From NCBI GenBank assembly GCA_900548695.1, contig URLC01000005.1:62001-126000 (forward strand): DNA of 64,000 nucleotides. Direction: 5' to 3'. This stretch comes from an uncultured Mycoplasmatota bacterium. Its GTDB lineage: Bacteria; Bacillota_I; Bacilli_A; RF39; UBA660. Positions 58,258-64,000 of this stretch are shown in pieces; position 1 is the stretch's first letter; every line of letters starts with the position of its first letter. The notes beneath the pieces are model-generated. The model ran no database searches. It was not told where the DNA came from and saw only the letters and a list, made by a program, of their open reading frames with translations. A program made the position numbers and the translations under genes.

Positions 58258-60831
58258 CTATTTCAAAAAATCATCAATCGTCATTAAACGATCATCTATT
58301 TCTTTTAATGAAATTTGTTCTTTCTTTGAAACTTCTTTGACCACTGTTGATTCTTTCTTTACATTTTCTGTCCCAAAATTAGTAATTTCTTCTTGCTCTA
58401 CTTCATCTCTTTGTTTTAGCTCCGCAACTAAGAAACTATCAACCAAATTATGTTTAACTATTTGTGTTCCCGTTGAATATCTATCACAAATACCAAGTTC
58501 TGTTAATTTTAATATTTCAATTTCACCATTTTTAACTCCAATATAATTTTTAGAATCAGTAATAAATGTTTTTATAACATGGTAAGGATTACTCTTAACT
58601 TCGCGAATAACTAAAAGTCCACGTCTAGCTCTTGTAGATACTTCGAACTCATTTAAATGTACTCTCTTACCAGTACCTTTATCTGTAATAATAGAAATAT
58701 ATTCTGCTTCTTGGTAGGAAAATTGATTAACAGAAACTAAATGATCATCTTTTAATTTCATAGCTTTAACACCCGCAGCTTTAATACCAACAATTGGTAC
58801 TTCGTTTGCTAAAAAGCTTAATCCATATCCACTATCTGTGGTTACAAACAAAGCATCTTTTTCTTCAAGAAAAGCATCGATTACTAAATCATCATCTTTC
58901 AATTTCATACAACTAGTAGGTTTAGAATAACGAGATAATTTAAAATCTTGCAACTTACTGCGTTTAATCATACCATTACGCGACGTAATAATAACATTCT
59001 TATCCACTTCAAATGATGAAACAGCAATAGCACTAACAACAGATTCATCAGGTGATATTTCAATAATATTACTAACATGTTTAGGCATATCTTTCCATTT
59101 TAAATCAGGTAAAATATGAACCGGAATATGTAAATAATTACCATGAGTTGTAAATACTAACAACGTATCTATCGTATTCATCTCATAAATACCCAAAATA
59201 TAATCATTTTCTTTTATAGTAATATCATCTGGATTAGAAGCTGTATAACTTCTAAATGAGGTACGCTTAACATAGCCATCTCTTGTAACCATAACCACAC
59301 AATCTTCTCTAGGAATCATCGCTGTTGTATCAATTTTAATTTCAGTGATTTCATCACGAATATCCGTCAAACGTTCAGTAGCATATTCTTTTTTAACATC
59401 TCGTAAATCTTTTTTCATAACTGATTTTAAAACATCCTCACTACCTAAAATAGCAGTAAGACCACTAATAATTTTTTCTAAATTAGCCATTTCTTCTTCA
59501 AGTGCAACAACATCAGTATTAGTTAAACGATAAAGTTGTAATGTAACAATAGCTTCTGCTTGTTCCATAGTAAATTCAAACTCTTTTACTAAATTATCTT
59601 TCGCATCACTTTTATTTTTTGATTCACGAATAACACGAATAACCTCATCTAAAATAGAAATACACTTAATTAGCCCCTCAACAATATGATATCTTGCTTT
59701 AGCATGAGCTAAATCAAATTCTGTGCGACGACGAACTACTTCTTGTTGATGATGAATAAAAGCATCAAGTGCCCCAAGAAGTCCTAAAAGTTTAGGACGA
59801 CGATTAACAATCGAAACCATATTGAAATTATAGCTGATTTGCATATCGGTATTTTTTAATAAATAATTAATAATCAAATCAACATTAGCATTCTTCTTTA
59901 AATCAATGACAATACGAACATCGCTCGCAGATTCATCACGAACCTCACTAATACCGTCAATTTTTTTATCAATACGAATATCATCAATCTTTTTAACCAT
60001 TAATGCTTTATTAACTTCAAATGGAATTTCTGTAATTACGATAGAAGAACCTGTTTTACTTTCCTCTACCATATATCTACTTTTAACAATAATTTTTCCA
60101 CGGCCTGTTTCATACGCTTGACGAATACCATCAATTCCCTCAACAATTCCCCCAGTTGGAAAATCAGGGCCTTTCACATACTTCATAACCGTATCCAAAC
60201 TACAATTCGGATTATCAATGCGATGAATCGTAGCATCAATTATCTCCCCCAAATTATGTGGAGGAATATTAGTAGCATAACCAGCAGAAATTCCCATAGC
60301 TCCATAAACAAGTAAAGCAGGAAATCTAGCTGGAAGAACAGTAGGTTCTACTGTCGTATCATCGAAGTTCGGAGCAAATTCAACGGTATCCTTATCAATA
60401 TCACGAAGCATTTCATTACTAATTTTAGAAAGCCGAGCTTCAGTATAACGATAAGCAGCCGGACTGTCTCCATCAATAGATCCATTATTTCCATGCATAT
60501 CAATATATGGCAGTCTAGTCTTCCAAGGTTGACTCATACGAACCATAGCATCATAAATAGAAGAATCTCCATGTGGATGATAATTACCAATAACATCTCC
60601 TACTGTCTTTGCACTTTTACGATACCCTTTATCATAAGTATTTTTTTCTTTATGCATCGAATATAAAATACGACGTTGTACCGGTTTTAACCCATCTCTT
60701 GCATCTGGAATAGCACGATCTTGAATAATATACTTAGAATAACTTCCAAATCTTTCACCCATGATATCTTCTAAAGTATAATCAAATATTTTCTCTATAA
60801 CTATTTCTGTATCATTTTTCTTTTTTGGCAT
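58258..60831 (-). CDS. parC: DNA topoisomerase IV subunit A
   Basis: An 857-aa enzyme that unlinks daughter chromosomes. The N-terminal winged helix and tower carry ARDGLKPVQRRILYSM and GNYHPHGDSSIYDAMVRMSQ. The catalytic tyrosine is Y129 in AAYRYTEARLS. The C-terminal beta-pinwheel has repeats such as VKRTSFRSY, IKRSKLQDF and GKRVHLNEF. It lies downstream of parE with 18 nt between. The tail ends in a Lys/Glu-rich segment. Confidence 0.96.
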   Translation of the reverse strand: MPKKKNDTEIVIEKIFDYTLEDIMGERFGSYSKYIIQDRAIPDARDGLKPVQRRILYSMHKEKNTYDKGYRKSAKTVGDVIGNYHPHGDSSIYDAMVRMSQPWKTRLPYIDMHGNNGSIDGDSPAAYRYTEARLSKISNEMLRDIDKDTVEFAPNFDDTTVEPTVLPARFPALLVYGAMGISAGYATNIPPHNLGEIIDATIHRIDNPNCSLDTVMKYVKGPDFPTGGIVEGIDGIRQAYETGRGKIIVKSRYMVEESKTGSSIVITEIPFEVNKALMVKKIDDIRIDKKIDGISEVRDESASDVRIVIDLKKNANVDLIINYLLKNTDMQISYNFNMVSIVNRRPKLLGLLGALDAFIHHQQEVVRRRTEFDLAHAKARYHIVEGLIKCISILDEVIRVIRESKNKSDAKDNLVKEFEFTMEQAEAIVTLQLYRLTNTDVVALEEEMANLEKIISGLTAILGSEDVLKSVMKKDLRDVKKEYATERLTDIRDEITEIKIDTTAMIPREDCVVMVTRDGYVKRTSFRSYTASNPDDITIKENDYILGIYEMNTIDTLLVFTTHGNYLHIPVHILPDLKWKDMPKHVSNIIEISPDESVVSAIAVSSFEVDKNVIITSRNGMIKRSKLQDFKLSRYSKPTSCMKLKDDDLVIDAFLEEKDALFVTTDSGYGLSFLANEVPIVGIKAAGVKAMKLKDDHLVSVNQFSYQEAEYISIITDKGTGKRVHLNEFEVSTRARRGLLVIREVKSNPYHVIKTFITDSKNYIGVKNGEIEILKLTELGICDRYSTGTQIVKHNLVDSFLVAELKQRDEVEQEEITNFGTENVKKESTVVKEVSKKEQISLKEIDDRLMTIDDFLK

Positions 60832-60849
60832 AACATCACCTTTTCTTTA

Positions 60850-62751
60850 TTATATCTGATAATTATCTTCTAAAGTAAACTCAACATTTTCATCAATCCA
60901 CTCCTTACGAGGTAAAACATCATCCCCCATAAGAACAGAAACACGTCTTTCAGCAAGTTGTGCATCTTCAATATTAACCCTAATTAAAGTACGACTACCT
61001 GGTTTCATTGTCGTCTCACACAACTGATCAGCATTCATTTCACCAAGTCCTTTATATCTTTGAATATCACAACGTTTACCTTTTGATTTTTCTTTCATCT
61101 CTTCTACTGTATAAGCATATTCAATAGTTTTACCACTTTGAATCTTAAAAAGTGGTGGCAAGGCAACAAAAAGTCTTCCATCTTCTATTAATGGCTTCAT
61201 ATAACGATAAAAGAAAGTTAACAATAAACACTGAATATGTCCTCCATCTTCATCAGCATCACTCATGATAATTACTTTACTATATTCACAGTCATTAATA
61301 TCAAAATTAGCTCCATATCCAGCTCCGATGGTATAAATCATCGTATTAATCTCTTCATTTTTCAAAATATCTTCTTCCCGAGTCTTTTCAGTATTTAAAA
61401 CCTTACCTCGAAGAGGTAAAATCGCTTGATATTTGCGGTCTCTTCCCTGTTTCGCAGAACCACCAGCAGAATCACCCTCGACCAAGAATAATTCTTTTTT
61501 GGTCTTATCCTTACTTTGTGCCGGAGCAAGTTTTCCAGATAAAGAACGTTCTTCTTTTTTCTTACTTGTTCCCTTACGAGCATCTTCCCGAGCTTTTCTA
61601 GCTGCTTCTCTAGCAATCTTACTACGTAAGCTCTTATTAATAATTTCTGTTGCAATAGACTTATTTTCCTCTAAGAAAACTTTCATCTGATCACTTACAA
61701 TATTTTCAACAGCAACTCTAGCACCTGGTGTTCCAAGTTTTCCTTTAGTTTGACCTTCAAACTGTAATATTGCCTCAGGTATCTTCAAACTGATAACCGC
61801 AGTAAGTCCTTCTCGAACATCGCTTCCTTCTAAAGCCTTATCTTTCGTTTTTAAAAAGCCATTACTTTTAGCATAATCATTAAAAACACGTGTCAAAGCC
61901 GTTTTAAATCCAACCTCGTGAGTTCCACCATCAATAGTTTTAACATTATTAACAAAACTAACGATATTTTCATTATAAGAATCAGTATATTGCATCGCTA
62001 CATCCACTTCAATCTTATCTTTTTCACCACTAATTGCTAAAACTTTATGAAGCGTATTCTTCCCCTTATTCATGTCTTCAACAAACTCTTCAATTCCACG
62101 TTCATAATGAAATTTACTACTACGTTCATCCTCTTCATCAACCACTTCAATAGTAATACCTTTTAAAAGAAAAGCAGATTCTTGCATTCTTTCACAAATT
62201 GTTGTGTAAGAAAAATGTGTTGTCGAAAAAATAGTATCATCTGGCATAAACCTAACAGTAGTACCTGTTTTATTAGTAGTACCAAGTTTTTTTAACGGAA
62301 CCGCAACATGTCCACCATTTTCAAAACGAATATAATATTCTCCCTTATCATGTTTAATAGTAACCTCCATAAAACGAGATAAAGCATTAACAACACTACT
62401 ACCAACACCATGAAGTCCACCGGAAACTTTATAACCATCACTTTCAAATTTACCTCCAGCATGCAAAACCGTAAAAATAACTTCTGGAGTTGATTTACCA
62501 GAAGCATGCATACCTGTTGGAATACCACGTCCATGATCTTCTATACTAACAGATTTATCACTATGCAAAATTATTTTAATATAATCTCCAAACCCATTAA
62601 TCGCTTCGTCTATCGCATTATCAACAATTTCCCATACCAAATGATGTAACCCTCTCTTATCAGTAGAACCAATATACATACCTGGTCTTTTACGAACTGC
62701 ATCTAACCCTTCCAGTATTTTTATCGATGACTCATCATATTTTAATGCCAT
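60850..62751 (-). CDS. parE: DNA topoisomerase IV subunit B
   Basis: A 633-aa GHKL ATPase with EIVDNAIDEAINGFG, IEDHGRGIPTG and GGLHGVGSSVVNAL. The TOPRIM domain has LVEGDSAGGSAKQGRDRKYQ and SDADEDGGHI. The parE-parC order and the ParC partner set it apart from GyrB. In terminus-proximal DNA, its product removes the links that XerCD/dif cannot. The ATG at 62751 is preceded by GGAGTGATAAGGA. Confidence 0.96.
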   Translation of the reverse strand: MALKYDESSIKILEGLDAVRKRPGMYIGSTDKRGLHHLVWEIVDNAIDEAINGFGDYIKIILHSDKSVSIEDHGRGIPTGMHASGKSTPEVIFTVLHAGGKFESDGYKVSGGLHGVGSSVVNALSRFMEVTIKHDKGEYYIRFENGGHVAVPLKKLGTTNKTGTTVRFMPDDTIFSTTHFSYTTICERMQESAFLLKGITIEVVDEEDERSSKFHYERGIEEFVEDMNKGKNTLHKVLAISGEKDKIEVDVAMQYTDSYNENIVSFVNNVKTIDGGTHEVGFKTALTRVFNDYAKSNGFLKTKDKALEGSDVREGLTAVISLKIPEAILQFEGQTKGKLGTPGARVAVENIVSDQMKVFLEENKSIATEIINKSLRSKIAREAARKAREDARKGTSKKKEERSLSGKLAPAQSKDKTKKELFLVEGDSAGGSAKQGRDRKYQAILPLRGKVLNTEKTREEDILKNEEINTMIYTIGAGYGANFDINDCEYSKVIIMSDADEDGGHIQCLLLTFFYRYMKPLIEDGRLFVALPPLFKIQSGKTIEYAYTVEEMKEKSKGKRCDIQRYKGLGEMNADQLCETTMKPGSRTLIRVNIEDAQLAERRVSVLMGDDVLPRKEWIDENVEFTLEDNYQI

Positions 62752-62865
62752 TCCTTATCACTCCTAATATCTAACTACCAATTATTATAACAAAAAAGTA
62801 AAGTTTTTCAAAGAAACTTTACTCTTTTTTGACACAATTCAAAAGTTAAAAAAGCCAATTAGATT

Positions 62866-63033
62866 CTAATCAATATTTTCTAACTTTTCATAAGTGGTTT
62901 TAGCTGCATTTTTAGCCATTTCTTTCATATTAGACATGGCAGTAGGATTTTTTTTCATATACATATATCCAGCTACACCCATTCCTCCTAAAATAGCAGC
63001 CCACATCATTTTATTCATTGTTTTCTTTTCCAT
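62866..63033 (-). CDS. Small single-pass membrane protein, 55 aa
   Basis: MEKKTMNKMMWAAILGGMGV, then a short hydrophobic region (AGYMYMKKNPTAMSNMKEMA) and a charged helical end (TYEKLENID). The start at 63033 has GAGGTGATAAAC before it. Met-rich and similar in shape to YtxH-type small proteins; function unknown. Confidence 0.6.
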   Translation of the reverse strand: MEKKTMNKMMWAAILGGMGVAGYMYMKKNPTAMSNMKEMAKNAAKTTYEKLENID

Positions 63034-63068
63034 GTTTATCACCTCATTTTTATTATGAGAAAAACATT

Positions 63069-64000
63069 TTATTTTATACCATTTTCTAAAAAATCTTGTA
63101 TTGTTGTTCTTCTAACATCACTAGCTGTATTAGAAATCGCGATTCTTAAAGCCTCTTTATCACCAATTAGATATAGCATTTTTTTACTACGTGTAATTCC
63201 AGTATAAACAAGTTTTCGATAAAGCATTTTATGATAGCCTTTAACAATAGGCATCACTACAACATCAAATTCACTTCCTTGAGCTTTATGAATTGATATA
63301 GCATAAGCAAGTCGAAATTTATTAAAATTACTAGCCGTAAAAGATACTTCATTACCATCAAAATCAACAATAATTTTTTTGGTTGGACTAGTAATAATCT
63401 GGCGAATAATACCTATGTCACCATTATATATATTTTCATCAGGCATATTAGTAAGTTCAATAACTTTATCTCCTTCTCTAAAAACAAATTCTCCAACAAT
63501 CATCTCTTTTTTACTTTTATCTTTCGAATTAAAAATAGTTTGTAACTTTTGATTAATCATATCAATTCCATTTATTGTTTTATACATTGGCGCTAAAACC
63601 TGAAAATTCTTATATGATAAATCTTTAAATGTTGCTGAAACTTCCATCAAATTAGCCATAACTTCACTATCAGAACACTGAACAAAGGTCAAATCTTCAT
63701 CACGATTAAATACTTCATTATGTAATAACCCTTTTCTAACATCATAGGCTAAACTTAAAATATTAGAATCACACCCTTGTCGATAAAGCTGATTTAAAAA
63801 TACTACAGGTAATTTTTGACTAGCAATCAAATCATGTAAAACTTGTCCTGGACCAACAGACGGCAATTGATAAGCATCTCCCACTAAAATAACTTTACAA
63901 CGAAAAGAAATTCCTTTTAATAAACTAGCCATCAATAAAGTATCAATCATGCTAGCTTCATCGATAATTACTAATTCTACATTACTTTTATGATACTCAT
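63069..64000 (-). CDS. recD2: RecD-like DNA helicase RecD2, C-terminal part (truncated by the window edge)
   Basis: A 310-codon leftward frame runs to the window edge, with the start outside. The first complete residues give VELVIIDEASMIDTLLMASL (Walker B), GDAYQLPSVGPGQVL (motif III) and LNQLYRQ (motif IV). Later are GDKVIELTNMPDENIYNGDIG and the RecD-type end LAYAISIHKAQGSEFDVVVMP. The tail KLVYTGITRSKKMLYLIGD is motif VI. In B. subtilis YrrC is the homologue. Confidence 0.93.
   Translation of the reverse strand, partial: EYHKSNVELVIIDEASMIDTLLMASLLKGISFRCKVILVGDAYQLPSVGPGQVLHDLIASQKLPVVFLNQLYRQGCDSNILSLAYDVRKGLLHNEVFNRDEDLTFVQCSDSEVMANLMEVSATFKDLSYKNFQVLAPMYKTINGIDMINQKLQTIFNSKDKSKKEMIVGEFVFREGDKVIELTNMPDENIYNGDIGIIRQIITSPTKKIIVDFDGNEVSFTASNFNKFRLAYAISIHKAQGSEFDVVVMPIVKGYHKMLYRKLVYTGITRSKKMLYLIGDKEALRIAISNTASDVRRTTIQDFLENGIK

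Overview
The window is AT-rich DNA from a spore-forming, low-GC Firmicute (Bacilli-like). It encodes a sporulation sigma factor with its membrane protease (sigE and spoIIGA), a SpoIIM-family protein, YlbD/YlbE/YlbF homologues, an HrcA/CIRCE heat-shock operon, a T-box leader, a class B sortase and a recD2-type helicase. The order spoIIM ... xerD-deoB resembles the Bacillus subtilis spoIIM-fur-xerD-drm neighbourhood. I cannot name the species. Uncultured gut Bacilli are a reasonable guess and no more than that.

The main result lies at about 3.85-9.09 kb. A 28-bp site at 9065-9092 (minus strand) matches the B. subtilis dif site at 24 of 28 positions as I remember that sequence. Genes left of it run rightward and nearly all genes right of it run leftward, so this looks like the replication terminus. 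A 5.2-kb element sits in dif between a 23-bp direct repeat (3850-3872 and 9060-9082). The right junction is a complete dif; the left keeps the XerD arm and centre but has a degenerate XerC arm. No integrase is encoded. Gene content and order are those of a filamentous phage: divergent repressor, small possible ssDNA-binding protein, 55-aa coat-like protein followed by a terminator, tiny membrane proteins, a pIII-like secreted protein, a pVI-like protein and a Zot/pI ATPase. Replication is plasmid-like: a RepB of the pMV158/pLS1 family with its metal and tyrosine residues, preceded by a GC-rich hairpin carrying the pMV158-type nick motif TACTACGAC. The element also holds a tRNA-like sequence with an abnormal anticodon region, an in-frame amber codon in a small structural gene, and strong hairpins.

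Left of the element (1-3.8 kb) are a SpoIIM homologue, mnmA and three unknown genes. Right of it, 9.5-31.4 kb holds a DUF1540 peptide, deoB-xerD, rarA, a T-box-led operon (two P-loop kinases, alaS, holA), an AI-2E exporter, a YigZ protein, tdk, spoIIGA-sigE, membrane proteins, and a heterodimeric ABC exporter under a TetR repressor with two visible operators. From 31.4 to 41.9 kb come tRNA-Glu(CUC), a run of unrecognised genes, an Smr protein, a PfkB kinase, a sortase B with a sorting-signal protein, and an ABC system with a small secreted protein.

From 42 to 64 kb come ppdK, trxA, a CvpA protein, rnhC, an XRE-membrane regulator, hrcA-grpE-dnaK-dnaJ under two CIRCE copies, a pilin-like glycine-rich lectin-like protein, the ylbD-ylbE-ylbF-rsmD cluster, a zinc peptidase, parC-parE and the start-truncated recD2 at the edge. 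I found no CRISPR array, rRNA or insertion sequence.
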